Of a DNA stretch of 64,000 bases, positions 45,301-59,600 are shown piece after piece. Origin of the DNA: Portunus trituberculatus. Its lineage: Eukaryota; Arthropoda; Malacostraca; Decapoda; Portunidae. Below the pieces are notes generated by a model. That model was not told the DNA's origin. It searched no databases and worked only from the letters and a program-made list of their open reading frames with translations. The DNA lies in contig NW_025541370.1 in assembly GCF_017591435.1 (NCBI RefSeq), positions 515,488-579,487 of the forward strand, written 5' to 3'. The position numbers were made by a program, and so were the translations under genes. Every line of letters begins with the position of its first letter. The stretch's first letter is position 1.

Positions 45301-45344
45301 ACTAGCAGGTGGTGTGACTTCATTTTTTTTTCTTACTTTTCAAC

Positions 45345-45735
45345 AATGGTTGTGGTGGTAGTGGTGGTGATGGTTGGTGATACTGGTGGTGGTTGTGATG
45401 GTTGTGTGATAGTGGTGGTGTGGTGGTAGTGGGTGGTGGTGGTGGTGGTGTGGTGGTTGTGGTGGTGGTGGTGGTGATGGTTGTGGTGATAGTGGTGGTT
45501 GTGGTGGTAGTGGTGGTTGTGATGGTAGTGGTGGTTGTGGTGGTAGTGGTGGTGGTGGTGGTGGTGGTAGTGGTGGTTGTGGTGGTAGTGGTGGTGGTGA
45601 TGGTAGTGGTGGTGGTGATGGTGGTGGTTGTGGTGGTGGTGGTGGTTAGTGGTGGTGGTGGTGGTGGTGGTGTGGTGGTGGTGGTGGTGGTGGTGGTGGT
45701 GGTGGTGGTGGTGGTGGTGGTGGGTAGTGGTGGAA
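45345..45735. repeat. (GGT)n tract
   Basis: GGT/GTA/GTT/GAT triplets with a pure (GGT)n stretch near 45650-45721. Confidence 0.95.
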
Positions 45736-45976
45736 ATGGGTGATGGTGGAAATAGGTGATGGTGGAGCTGGATCAGTGAAAATGGGTGAATGGAAAAGAG
45801 TAGTGGCAGTGGAAATGGATCAGCGGAAATGGGTGAAAGTGGAAATGGGTGATGGTGAAAATGGGTGGTGTTGGAAACCAGTGATGGTGGAAATAGACAA
45901 AATTAATTTTTTTTTAATTTGAAAGTCAACTTTTATAATTTGAAGTTCAGGTTTTTTAATTTGAAAGTTAAAAGGT
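45736..45976. repeat. Reverse-complement echo of the 32-kb composite satellite
   Basis: TGGAAATGGGTGATGG units followed by AATTTGAAAGTCAAC / AATTTGAAGTTCAGG units. This is the reverse complement, in reverse order, of 32096-32590, including the shared AATTAATTTCGTCTATTTCC-type joint (here GGAAATAGACAAAATTAATT). Confidence 0.85.
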
Positions 45977-46172
45977 GTACACTTATCCAATTTTTCTTTG
46001 AAACTGTGCACACTCGTTGGTGACACCACTTCTTCACCCAAACTGTTCCACGTCTCAACACATCTTTGCGGGAAACTCTATTTTTTAACATCTCTCAGAC
46101 ATCTTCCCTTCCTCAGCTTTTTACTATGCAATCTTGTTGTTTGAATGTCATATTCTTCTCTCAATCTAACCT
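45977..46172 (-). pseudogene. CR1/L2-like LINE 3' fragment
   Basis: Minus-strand reading REEYDIQTTRLHSKKLRKG, RCLRDVKK, stop, SFPQRCVETWNSLGEE, VHSFKEKLDKC. It is the same C-terminal segment as at 29570-29755, so this is a 5'-truncated copy of the intronic LINE family. Its 3' end leads straight into ACACCTTTTAACTTTCAAATT. Confidence 0.85.
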
Positions 46173-46490
46173 AACCTTCTAATTTTATTTGTTTATTTTT
46201 CCCTAACCTAATCTAATCTAACCAAACATTTGCAGGTCCGCAGAAAACGACACGCCAATTTATTTGAAGTCAAGGACGGAGATTAAAACAGCCTTGAAAA
46301 ACACCTCATGTTAATCTGTCAATAGAACCATCAAATGACCCCAAAACCCGTGTGACTGAAATAAGAGTATTTTGAAAACATAGGTTATGCGGCCACTGTT
46401 TTCACAGTCCACAGAGATGATAAAATTTATCTGTAAGAGTGTTTTTGCTATTGGTAAGGTAGTAATCATGTTAATCTGTCAATGGAACCA
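46173..46490. repeat. TAACC-type repeats and a 30-bp direct repeat
   Basis: CTAACCTAAC and CTAATCTAATCTAACC lie at about 46165-46225. Then TCATGTTAATCTGTCAAT, followed by (A/G)GAACCATCAAA, occurs at 46306-46335 and again at 46466-46495, right at the left edge of the satellite array. Confidence 0.75.
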
Positions 46491-46539
46491 TCAAACATCT
46501 TATTTATGTGTTATTAAGATGTTTTATGAAAAAAAAAAA

Positions 46540-47200
46540 AAATTCGATTGGAAATTTTATATATTGAATTCATTTTACAATGTTATGTCTCAAAATGATG
46601 AAATTCATGAAATCAAGCCAATATAGAGAAACAAAAGAAAAATAAGAAAAACATATTATTTTATTAGTTTTCAGCTTTTTTGCACCAAAACACAGAAATG
46701 CAGGCAAAACTAAAGATTACACAATATTTGTTTAAGGAACAGAAATATGTCAAAATGGGTTATATAGGTGTATTCAGCATTTTATACACCAAAAACTTGA
46801 AATGCAGGCAAAACACTATACTTGTTAAAATATCTTATTTATGTGTTTTAAGATGTTTTATGAAAAAAAAAAATTTTTTTTGCATAAAACACCTTAAAAC
46901 ACATAAATAAGACATTTTAACAAATATAGTGTTTTGCCAGCATTTCTGAGTTTTGGTGCATAAAATGTTTGAAAACACCAAAAGAACCCATGTTTGACAT
47001 ATATTAGTTCTTTAAGCAAATAGTGTTATGCGTTTTGCCTGCTTTTCTATGTTTTGGTGAAAAAAAGCTGAAAACTACTAAACTAACAATATTTTCTTAC
47101 TTTTTCTTTGGTTATGTCTATATTGGCTTTTCATGAATTTTATCGTTTTGAAGTATAGAAATGTAAAATGATTTGAATATACAAAACTTTCAATCGAGAT
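46540..47200. repeat. Fold-back arms around an A-tract/T-tract centre
   Basis: From the A/T centre at about 46871, the left arm (R2) and right arm (F1) are reverse complements over about 330 bp, with scattered mismatches. For example CTTATTTATGTGTTTTAAGATG on the left pairs with its counterpart on the right (one difference). The same structure repeats at each of the twelve centres. The centre at about 52747 is altered (TTTATTTTATTTTTTGCATTAAAC). Confidence 0.85.
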
Positions 47201-48341
47201 AGTTTTTTTTTTTTTTTTTTCCATAAAACACCTTAAAAACACAAACAAAACAAAACGTTTTAACAAATATAGTGTTTTCCTGCATTTTTGAGTTTTGGTG
47301 CATAAAATGCTGGAAAACACCAAAATAACCCATTGTTGCCATAATTCAGTTCCCTAAACAAATAGTGTTTCATCATGCGTTTTGCCTGCATTTCTGTGTT
47401 TTAGTGCAAAAAATGCTGAAACTACTAAAATAACACGTTAATGTTATATTTATTGTGGTTTCTCTATATTGCCTTATTTTCATCAATTTTATCTTTCTGA
47501 GGTATAAAAGTGTAAAATGACAAATATAAAAAATTTTCAATCGATATAGTCTTTTTTCATAAAACACCTTGAAAACACATAAATAAGAAGTTTCAACAAA
47601 TATAATGTTTTGCTTCCATTTCTGAGTTTTAGTGCATAAAATGCTGGAAAACAATATAATAACCCATTTTGACATATATGAGTTCTTTAAACAAATAATG
47701 TGTAATGATGCGTTTTGCCTGCATTTTTGTTTTGGTGTGAAAACAAGCCAATATAGAGAAATGCAAGTAAAAGTAACCAAAACGATTTATTTAAATAGTT
47801 GTCAGCTTTTTTGCACCAAAACACAAAATGCAGACAAAACACATGATTACACACTATTTGTTTAAGGAACTGAAATATGTAAAAAATGAGTTATTAAGGT
47901 GTTTTCCAGCATTTTATGCACCAAAACTCAGAAATGCACGCAAAGACTATATTCCTTTAAACATCTTATTTATGTGTTATTAAGATGTTTTATGAAAAAA
48001 AAAAAACTTTCTCGATTGGAAATTTTATATATTGAATTCATTTTACAATGTTATGTCTCAAAATGATGAAATTCATGAAATCAAGCCAATATAGAGAAAC
48101 AAAAGAAAAAATAAGAAAAACATATTATTCTATTAGTTTTCAGCTTTTTGCACCAAAACACAGAAATGCAGGCAAAACTAAAGATTACACAATATTTGTT
48201 TAAGGAACAGAAATATGTCAAAAATGGGTTATATAGGTGTATCAGCATTTTATACACCAAAAACTTGAAATGCAGGCAAAACACTATACTTGTTAAAATA
48301 TCTTATTTATGTGTTTTAAGATGTTTTATGAAAAAAAAAAA
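46871..48341. repeat. Prototype higher-order unit and its five subunits
   Basis: In order: forward subunits F1 (about 46871-47205), F2 (47206-47540) and F3 (47541-about 47745, truncated), then reverse subunits R1 (about 47746-48003, truncated) and R2 (48004-48341). A full subunit is about 335 bp. It starts in forward sense with a T run and CATAAAACACCTTAAAACAC, and includes two related phrases (TTTTGCCTGCATTTCTGAG and GTTTTGGTGCATAAAATG) twice. It ends with GAATTTTATCGTTTTGAAG and TTTCAATCGA. In reverse sense each ends TGTTTTATG followed by an A run, like a retroposon tail. Confidence 0.85.
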
Positions 48342-51300
48342 ATTTTTTTTTTTTGCATAAAACACCTTAAAACACATAAATAAGACATTTTAACAAATAT
48401 AGTGTTTTGCCAGCATTTCTGAGTTTTGGTGCATAAAATGTTTGAAAACACCAAAAGAACCCATGTTTGACATATATTAGTTCTTTAAGCAAATAGTGTT
48501 ATGCGTTTTGCCTGCTTTTCTATGTTTTGGTGAAAAAAGCTGAAAACTACTAAACTAACAATATTTTCTTACTTTTCTTTGGTTATGTCTATATTGGCTT
48601 TTCATGAATTTTATCGTTTTGAAGTATAGAAATGTAAAATGATTTGAATATACAAAACTTTCAATCGAGATAGTTTTTTTTTTTTTTTTTTCCATAAAAC
48701 ACCTTAAAAACACATAAACAAAACAAAACGTTTTAACAAATATAGTGTTTTCCTGCATTTTTGAGTTTTGGTGCATAAAATGCTGGAAAACACCAAAATA
48801 ACCCATTGTTGCCATAATTCAGTTCCCTAAACAAATAGTGTTTCATCATGCGTTTTGCCTGCATTTCTGTGTTTTAGTGCAAAAAATGCTGAAACTACTA
48901 AAATAACACGTTAATGTTATATTTATTGTGGTTTCTCTATATTGCCTTATTTTCATCAATTTTATCTTTCTGAGGTATAAAAGTGTAAAATGACAAATAT
49001 AAAAAATTTTCAATCGATATAGTCTTTTTTCATAAAACACCTTGAAAACACATAAATAAGAAGTTTCAACAAATATAATGTTTTGCTTCCATTTCTGAGT
49101 TTTAGTGCATAAAATGCTGGAAAACAATATAATAACCCATTTTGACATATATGAGTTCTTTAAACAAATAATGTGTAATGATGCGTTTTGCCTGCATTTT
49201 TGTTTTGGTGTGAAAACAAGCCAATATAGAGAAATGCAAGTAAAAGTAACCAAAACGATTTATTTAAATAGTTGTCAGCTTTTTTGCACCAAAACACAAA
49301 ATGCAGACAAAACACATGATTACACACTATTTGTTTAAGAAACTGAAATATGTAAAAATGAGTTATTAAGGTGTTTTCCAGCATTTTATGCACCAAAACT
49401 CAGAAATGCACGCAAAGACTATATTCCTTTAAACATCTTATTTATGTGTTATTAAGATGTTTTATGAAAAAAAAAAAAACTCGATTGGAAATTTTATATA
49501 TTGAATTCATTTTACAATGTTATGTCTCAAAATGATGAAATTCATGAAATTAAGCCAATATAGAGAAACAAAAGAAAAATAAGAAAAACATATTATTATT
49601 AGTTTTCAGCTTTTTGCACCAAAACACAGAAATGCAGGCAAAACTAAAGATTACACAATATTTGTTTAAGGAACAGAAGTATGTCAAAATGGGTTATATA
49701 GGTGTATCCCAGCATTTTATACACCAAAAACTTGAAATGCAGGCAAAACACTATACTTGTTAAAATATCTTATTTATGTGTTTTAAGATGTTTTATGAAA
49801 AAAAAAAAAATTTTTTTTTTGCATAAAACACCTTAAAACACATAAATAAGACATTTTAACAAATATAGTGTTTTGCCAGCATTTCTGAGTTTTGGTGCAT
49901 AAAATGTTTGAAAACACCAAAAGAACCCATGTTTGACATATATTAGTTCTTTAAGCAAATAGTGTTATGCGTTTTGCCTGCTTTTCTATGTTTTGGTGAA
50001 AAAAGCTGAAAACTACTAAACTAACAATATTTTCTTACTTTTCTTTGGTTATGTCTATATTGGCTTTTCATGAATTTTATCGTTTTGAAGTATAGAAATG
50101 TAAAATGATTTGAATATACAAAACTTTCAATCGAGATAGTTTTTTTTTTTCCATAAAACACCTTAAAAACACATAAACAAAACAAAACGTTTTAACAAAT
50201 ATAGTGTTTTCCTGCATTTTTGAGTTTTGGTGCATAAAATGCTGGAAAACACCAAAATAACCCATTGTTGCCATAATTCAGTTCCCTAAACAAATAGTGT
50301 TTCATCATGCGTTTTGCCTGCATTTCTGTGTTTTAGTGCAAAAAATGCTGAAACTACTAAAATAACACGTTAATGTTATATTTATTGTGGTTTCTCTATA
50401 TTGCCTTATTTTCATCAATTTTATCTTTCTGAGGTATAAAAGTGTAAAATGACAAATATAAAAAATTTTCAATCGATATAGTCTTTTTTCATAAAACACC
50501 TTGAAAACACATAAATAAGAAGTTTCAACAAATATAATGTTTTGCTTCCATTTCTGAGTTTTAGTGCATAAAATGCTGGAAAACAATATAATAACCCATT
50601 TTGACATATATGAGTTCTTTAAACAAATAATGTGTAATGATGCGTTTTGCCTGCATTTTTGTTTTGGTGTGAAAACAAGCCAATATAGAGAAATGCAAGT
50701 AAAAGTAACCAAAACGATTTATTTAAATAGTTGTCAGCTTTTTTGCACCAAAACACAAAATGCAGACAAAACACATGATTACACACTATTTGTTTAAGAA
50801 ACTGAAATATGTAAAAAATGAGTTATTAAGGTGTTTTCCAGCATTTTATGCACCAAAACTCAGAAATGCACGCAAAGACTATATTCCTTTAAACATCTTA
50901 TTTATGTGTTATTAAGATGTTTTATGAAAAAAAAAAAAAAAAATCGATTGGAAATTTTATATATTGAATTCATTTTACAATGTTATGTCTCAAAATGATG
51001 AAATTCATGAAATCAAGCCAATATAGAGAAACAAAAGAAAAAATAAGAAAAACATATTATTCTATTAGTTTTCAGCTTTTTGCACCAAAACACAGAAATG
51101 CAGGCAAAAACTAAAGATTACACAATATTTGTTTAAGGAACAGAAGTATGTCAAAAATGGGTTATATAGGTGTATCCCAGCATTTTATACACCAAAACTT
51201 GAAATGCAGGCAAAACACTATACTTGTTAAAATATCTTATTTATGTGTTTTAAGATGTTTTATGAAAAAAAAAAAATTTTTTATTTTTGCATAAAACACC

Positions 51301-54300
51301 TTAAAACACATAAATAAGACATTTTAACAAATATAGTGTTTTGCCAGCATTTCTGAGTTTTGGTGCATAAAATGTTTGAAAACACCAAAAGAACCCATGT
51401 TTGACATATATTAGTTCTTTAAGCAAATAGTGTTATGCGTTTTGCCTGCTTTTCTATGTTTTGGTGAAAAAAGCTGAAAACTACTAAACTAACAATATTT
51501 TCTTACTTTTTCTTTGGTTATGTCTATATTGGCTTTTCATGAATTTTATCGTTTTGAAGTATAGAAATGTAAAATGATTTGAATATACAAAACTTTCAAT
51601 CGAGATAGTTTTTTTTTTTTCATAAAACACCTTAAAAACACATAAACAAAACAAAACGTTTTAACAAATATAGTGTTTTCCTGCATTTTTGAGTTTTGGT
51701 GCATAAAATGCTGGAAAACACCAAAATAACCCATTGTTGCCATAATTCAGTTCCCTAAACAAATAGTGTTTCATCATGCGTTTTGCCTGCATTTCTGTGT
51801 TTTAGTGCAAAAAATGCTGAAACTACTAAAATAACACGTTAATGTTATATTTATTGTGGTTTCTCTATATTGCCTTATTTTCATCAATTTTATCTTTCTG
51901 AGGTATAAAAGTGTAAAATGACAAATATAAAAAATTTTCAATCGATATAGTCTTTTTTCATAAAACACCTTGAAAACACATAAATAAGAAGTTTCAACAA
52001 ATATAATGTTTTGCTTCCATTTCTGAGTTTTAGTGCATAAAATGCTGGAAAACAATATAATAACCCATTTTGACATATATGAGTTCTTTAAACAAATAAT
52101 GTGTAATGATGCGTTTTGCCTGCATTTTTGTTTTGGTGTGAAAACAAGCCAATATAGAGAAATGCAAGTAAAAGTAACCAAAACGATTTATTTAAATAGT
52201 TGTCAGCTTTTTTGCACCAAAACACAAAATGCAGACAAAACACATGATTACACACTATTTGTTTAAGAAACTGAAATATGTAAAAAATGAGTTATTAAGG
52301 TGTTTTCCAGCATTTTATGCACCAAAACTCAGAAATGCACGCAAAGACTATATTCCTTTAAACATCTTATTTATGTGTTATTAAGATGTTTTATGAAAAA
52401 AAAAAAAAAAACTCGATTGGAAATTTTATATATTGAATTCATTTTACAATGTTATGTCTCAAAATGATGAAATTCATGAAATCAAGCCAATATAGAGAAA
52501 CAAAAGAAAAAATAAGAAAAACATATTATTCTATTAGTTTTCAGCTTTTTGCACCAAAACACAGAAATGCAGGCAAAACTAAAGATTACACAATATTTGT
52601 TTAAGGAACAGAAGTATGTCAAAATGGGTTATATAGGTGTATCCCAGCATTTTATACACCAAAACTTGAAATGCAGGCAAAACACTATACTTGTTAAAAT
52701 ATCTTATTTATGTGTTTTTAAGATGTTTTATGAAAAAAAAAAAAAATTTATTTTATTTTTTGCATTAAACACCTTAAAAACACATAAATAAGACATTTTA
52801 ACAAATATAGTGTTTTGCCAGCATTTCTGAGTTTTGGTGCATAAAATGTTTGAAAACACCAAAAGAACCCATGTTTGACATATATTAGTTCTTTAAGCAA
52901 ATAGTGTTATGCGTTTTGCCTGCTTTTCTATGTTTTGGTGAAAAAAATGCTGAAAACTACTAAACTAACAATATTTTCTTACTTTTTCTTTGGTTATGTC
53001 TATATTGGCTTTTCATGAATTTTATCGTTTTGAAGTATAGAAATGTAAAATGATTTGAATATACAAAACTTTCAATCGAGATAGTTTTTTTTTTTTTTTT
53101 TTCATAAAACACCTTAAAACACATAAACAAAACAAAACGTTTTAACAAATATAGTGTTTTCCTGCATTTTTGAGTTTTGGTGCATAAAATGCTGGAAAAC
53201 ACCAAAATAACCCATTGTTGCCATAATTCAGTTCCCTAAACAAATAGTGTTTCATCATGCGTTTTGCCTGCATTTCTGTGTTTTAGTGCAAAAAATGCTG
53301 AAACTACTAAAATAACACGTTAATGTTATATTTATTGTGGTTTCTCTATATTGCCTTATTTTCATCAATTTTATCTTTCTGAGGTATAAAAGTGTAAAAT
53401 GACAAATATAAAAAATTTTCAATCGATATAGTCTTTTTTCATAAAACACCTTGAAAACACATAAATAAGAAGTTTCAACAAATATAATGTTTTGCTTCCA
53501 TTTCTGAGTTTTAGTGCATAAAATGCTGGAAAACAATATAATAACCCATTTTGACATATATGAGTTCTTTAAACAAATAATGTGTAATGATGCGTTTTGC
53601 CTGCATTTTTGTTTTGGTGTGAAAACAAGCCAATATAGAGAAATGCAAGTAAAAGTAACCAAAACGATTTATTTAAATAGTTGTCAGCTTTTTTGCACCA
53701 AAACACAAAATGCAGACAAAACACATGATTACACACTATTTGTTTAAGAAACTGAAATATGTAAAAATGAGTTATTAAGGTGTTTTCCAGCATTTTATGC
53801 ACCAAAACTCAGAAATGCACGCAAAGACTATATTCCTTTAAACATCTTATTTATGTGTTATTAAGATGTTTTATGAAAAAAAAAAAAAAAATTCGATTGG
53901 AAATTTTATATATTGAATTCATTTTACAATGTTATGTCTCAAAATGATGAAATTCATGAAATCAAGCCAATATAGAGAAACAAAAGAAAAATAAGAAAAA
54001 CATATTATTCTATTAGTTTTCAGCTTTTTGCACCAAAACACAGAAATGCAGGCAAAACTAAAGATTACACAATATTTGTTTAAGGAACAGAAGTATGTCA
54101 AAATGGGTTATATAGGTGTATCCCAGCATTTTATACACCAAAACTTGAAATGCAGGCAAAACACTATACTTGTTAAAATATCTTATTTATGTGTTTTAAG
54201 ATGTTTTATGAAAAAAAAAAAAATTTTTTTTTTTTGCATAAAACACCTTAAAACACATAAATAAGACATTTTAACAAATATAGTGTTTTGCCAGCATTTC

Positions 54301-56499
54301 TGAGTTTTGGTGCATAAAATGTTTGAAAACACCAAAAGAACCCATGTTTGACATATATTAGTTCTTTAAGCAAATAGTGTTATGCGTTTTGCCTGCTTTT
54401 CTATGTTTTGGTGAAAAAAGCTGAAAACTACTAAACTAACAATATTTTCTTACTTTTTCTTTGGTTATGTCTATATTGGCTTTTCATGAATTTTATCGTT
54501 TTGAAGTATAGAAATGTAAAATGATTTGAATATACAAAACTTTCAATCGAGATAGTTTTTTTTTTTTTTTTTCCATAAAACACCTTAAAAACACATAAAC
54601 AAAACAAAACGTTTTAACAAATATAGTGTTTTCCTGCATTTTTGAGTTTTGGTGCATAAAATGCTGGAAAACACCAAAATAACCCATTGTTGCCATAATT
54701 CAGTTCCCTAAACAAATAGTGTTTCATCATGCGTTTTGCCTGCATTTCTGTGTTTTAGTGCAAAAAATGCTGAAACTACTAAAATAACACGTTAATGTTA
54801 TATTTATTGTGGTTTCTCTATATTGCCTTATTTTCATCAATTTTATCTTTCTGAGGTATAAAAGTGTAAAATGACAAATATAAAAAATTTTCAATCGATA
54901 TAGTCTTTTTTCATAAAACACCTTGAAAACACATAAATAAGAAGTTTCAACAAATATAATGTTTTGCTTCCATTTCTGAGTTTTAGTGCATAAAATGCTG
55001 GAAAACAATATAATAACCCATTTTGACATATATGAGTTCTTTAAACAAATAATGTGTAATGATGCGTTTTGCCTGCATTTTTGTTTTGGTGTGAAAACAA
55101 GCCAATATAGAGAAATGCAAGTAAAAGTAACCAAAACGATTTATTTAAATAGTTGTCAGCTTTTTTGCACCAAAACACAAAATGCAGACAAAACACATGA
55201 TTACACACTATTTGTTTAAGAAACTGAAATATGTAAAAAATGAGTTATTAAGGTGTTTTCCAGCATTTTATGCACCAAAACTCAGAAATGCACGCAAAGA
55301 CTATATTCCTTTAAACATCTTATTTATGTGTTATTAAGATGTTTTATGAAAAAAAAAAAAAAAAAAATCGATTGGAAATTTTATATATTGAATTCATTTT
55401 ACAATGTTATGTCTCAAAATGATGAAATTCATGAAATCAAGCCAATATAGAGAAACAAAAGAAAAAATAAGAAAAACATATTATTCTATTAGTTTTCAGC
55501 TTTTTGCACCAAAACACAGAAATGCAGGCAAAACTAAAGATTACACAATATTTGTTTAAGGAACAGAAGTATGTCAAAATGGGTTATATAGGTGTATCAG
55601 CATTTTATACACCAAAACTTGAAATGCAGGCAAAACACTATACTTGTTAAAATATCTTATTTATGTGTTTTAAGATGTTTTATGAAAAAAAAAAAAAAAT
55701 TTTTATTTTTGCATAAAACACCTTAAAACACATAAATAAGACATTTTAACAAATATAGTGTTTTGCCAGCATTTCTGAGTTTTGGTGCATAAAATGTTTG
55801 AAAACACCAAAAGAACCCATGTTTGACATATATTAGTTCTTTAAGCAAATAGTGTTATGCGTTTTGCCTGCTTTTCTATGTTTTGGTGAAAAAAAAGCTG
55901 AAAACTACTAAACTAACAATATTTTCTTACTTTTTCTTTGGTTATGTCTATATTGGCTTTTCATGAATTTTATCGTTTTGAAGTATAGAAATGTAAAATG
56001 ATTTGAATATACAAAACTTTCAATCGAGATAGTTTTTTTTTTTTTTCCATAAAACACCTTAAAAACACATAAACAAAACAAAACGTTTTAACAAATATAG
56101 TGTTTTCCCTGCATTTTTGAGTTTTGGTGCATAAAATGCTGGAAAACACCAAAATAACCCATTGTTGCCATAATTCAGTTCCCTAAACAAATAGTGTTTC
56201 ATCATGCGTTTTGCCTGCATTTCTGTGTTTTAGTGCAAAAAATGCTGAAACTACTAAAATAACACGTTAATGTTATATTTATTGTGGTTTCTCTATATTG
56301 CCTTATTTTCATCAATTTTATCTTTCTGAGGTATAAAAGTGTAAAATGACAAATATAAAAAATTTTCAATCTATATAGTCTTTTTTCATAAAACACCTTG
56401 AATACACATAAATAAGAAGTTTCAACAAATATTATGTTTTGCTTCCATTTCTGAGTTTTAGTGCATAAAATGCTGGAAAACAATATAATAACCCATTTT

Positions 56500-56660
56500 T
56501 GACATATATGAGTTCTTTAAACAAATAATGTGTAATGATGCGTTTTGCCTGCATTTTTGAAAACAAGCCAATATAGAGAAATGCAAGTAAAAGTAACCAA
56601 AACGATTTATTTAAATAGTTGTCAGCTTTTTATGCACCAAAACACAAAAATGCAGACAAA
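56500..56660. repeat. Variant satellite unit (F3/R1 junction deletion)
   Basis: Here GCATTTTTG is followed directly by AAAACAAGCC: the GTTTTGGTGTG present at this junction in the other units is missing. The same unit also has nearby single-base changes (CAATCTATATAG near 56370, GAATACACAT near 56400, TTTTTATGCACC near 56630). It serves as a marker unit in the array. Confidence 0.75.
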
Positions 56661-59600
56661 ACACATGATTACACACTATTTGTTTAAGAAACTGAAATAT
56701 GTAAAAAATGAGTTATTAAGGTGTTTTCCAGCATTTTATGCACCAAAACTCAGAAATGCACGCAAAGACTATATTCCTTTAAACATCTTATTTATGTGTT
56801 ATTAAGATGTTTTATGAAAAAAAAAAAAAAAAAATCGATTGGAAATTTTATATATTGAATTCATTTTACAATGTTATGTCTCAAAATGATGAAATTCATG
56901 AAATCAAGCCAATATAGAGAAACAAAAGAAAAAATAAGAAAAACATATTATTCTATTAGTTTTCAGCTTTTTTTGCACCAAAACACAGAAATGCAGGCAA
57001 AAACTAAAGATTACACAATATTTGTTTAAGGAACAGAAGTATGTCAAAAATGGGTTATATAGGTGTATCCCAGCATTTTATACACCAAAACTTGAAATGC
57101 AGGCAAAACACTATACTTGTTAAAATATCTTATTTATGTGTTTTTAAGATGTTTTATGAAAAAAAAAAAAATTTTTTGCATAAAACACCTTAAAAACACA
57201 TAAATAAGACATTTTAACAAATATAGTGTTTTGCCAGCATTTCTGAGTTTTGGTGCATAAAATGTTTGAAAACACCAAAAGAACCCATGTTTGACATATA
57301 TTAGTTCTTTAAGCAAATAGTGTTATGCGTTTTGCCTGCTTTTCTATGTTTTGGTGAAAAAAGCTGAAAACTACTAAACTAACAATATTTTCTTACTTTT
57401 TCTTTGGTTATGTCTATATTGGCTTTTCATGAATTTTATCGTTTTGAAGTATAGAAATGTAAAATGATTTGAATATACAAAACTTTCAATCGAGATAGTT
57501 TTTTTTTTTTTTTTTTCCATAAAACACCTTAAAAACACATAAACAAAACAAAACGTTTTAACAAATATAGTGTTTTCCCTGCATTTTTGAGTTTTGGTGC
57601 ATAAAATGCTGGAAAACACCAAAATAACCCATTGTTGCCATAATTCAGTTCCCTAAACAAATAGTGTTTCATCATGCGTTTTGCCTGCATTTCTGTGTTT
57701 TAGTGCAAAAAATGCTGAAACTACTAAAATAACACGTTAATGTTATATTTATTGTGGTTTCTCTATATTGCCTTATTTTCATCAATTTTATCTTTCTGAG
57801 GTATAAAAGTGTAAAATGACAAATATAAAAAATTTTCAATCGATATAGTCTTTTTTCATAAAACACCTTGAAAACACATAAATAAGAAGTTTCAACAAAT
57901 ATAATGTTTTGCTTCCATTTCTGAGTTTTAGTGCATAAAATGCTGGAAAACAATATAATAACCCATTTTTGACATATATGAGTTCTTTAAACAAATAATG
58001 TGTAATGATGCGTTTTGCCTGCATTTTTGTTTTGGTGTGAAAACAAGCCAATATAGAGAAATGCAAGTAAAAGTAACCAAAACGATTTATTTAAATAGTT
58101 GTCAGCTTTTTTGCACCAAAACACAAAATGCAGACAAAACACATGATTACACACTATTTGTTTAAGAAACTGAAATATGTAAAAATGAGTTATTAAGGTG
58201 TTTTCCAGCATTTTATGCACCAAAACTCAGAAATGCACGCAAAGACTATATTCCTTTAAACATCTTATTTATGTGTTATTAAGATGTTTTATGAAAAAAA
58301 AAAAACTCGATTGGAAATTTTATATATTGAATTCATTTTACAATGTTATGTCTCAAAATGATGAAATTCATGAAATCAAGCCAATATAGAGAAACAAAAG
58401 AAAAATAAGAAAAACATATTATTCTATTAGTTTTCAGCTTTTTGCACCAAAACACAGAAATGCAGGCAAAACTAAAGATTACACAATATTTGTTTAAGGA
58501 ACAGAAGTATGTCAAAATGGGTTATATAGGTGTATCAGCATTTTATACACCAAAACTTGAAATGCAGGCAAAACACTATACTTGTTAAAATATCTTATTT
58601 ATGTGTTTTAAGATGTTTTATGAAAAAAAAAAATTTTTTTTTTGCATAAAACACCTTAAAACACATAAATAAGACATTTTAACAAATATAGTGTTTTGCC
58701 AGCATTTCTGAGTTTTGGTGCATAAAATGTTTGAAAACACCAAAAGAACCCATGTTTGACATATATTAGTTCTTTAAGCAAATAGTGTTATGCGTTTTGC
58801 CTGCTTTTCTATGTTTTGGTGAAAAAAGCTGAAAACTACTAAACTAACAATATTTTCTTACTTTTTCTTTGGTTATGTCTATATTGGCTTTTCATGAATT
58901 TTATCGTTTTGAAGTATAGAAATGTAAAATGATTTGAATATACAAAACTTTCAATCGAGATAGTTTTTTTTTTTTTTTTCCATAAAACACCTTAAAAACA
59001 CATAAACAAAACAAAACGTTTTAACAAATATAGTGTTTTCCCTGCATTTTTGAGTTTTGGTGCATAAAATGCTGGAAAACACCAAAATAACCCATTGTTG
59101 CCATAATTCAGTTCCCTAAACAAATAGTGTTTCATCATGCGTTTTGCCTGCATTTCTGTGTTTTAGTGCAAAAAATGCTGAAACTACTAAAATAACACGT
59201 TAATGTTATATTTATTGTGGTTTCTCTATATTGCCTTATTTTCATCAATTTTATCTTTCTGAGGTATAAAAGTGTAAAATGACAAATATAAAAAATTTTC
59301 AATCGATATAGTCTTTTTTCATAAAACACCTTGAAAACACATAAATAAGAAGTTTCAACAAATATAATGTTTTGCTTCCATTTCTGAGTTTTAGTGCATA
59401 AAATGCTGGAAAACAATATAATAACCCATTTTTGACATATATGAGTTCTTTAAACAAATAATGTGTAATGATGCGTTTTGCCTGCATTTTTGTTTTGGTG
59501 TGAAAACAAGCCAATATAGAGAAATGCAAGTAAAAGTAACCAAAACGATTTATTTAAATAGTTGTCAGCTTTTTGCACCAAAACACAAAATGCAGACAAA

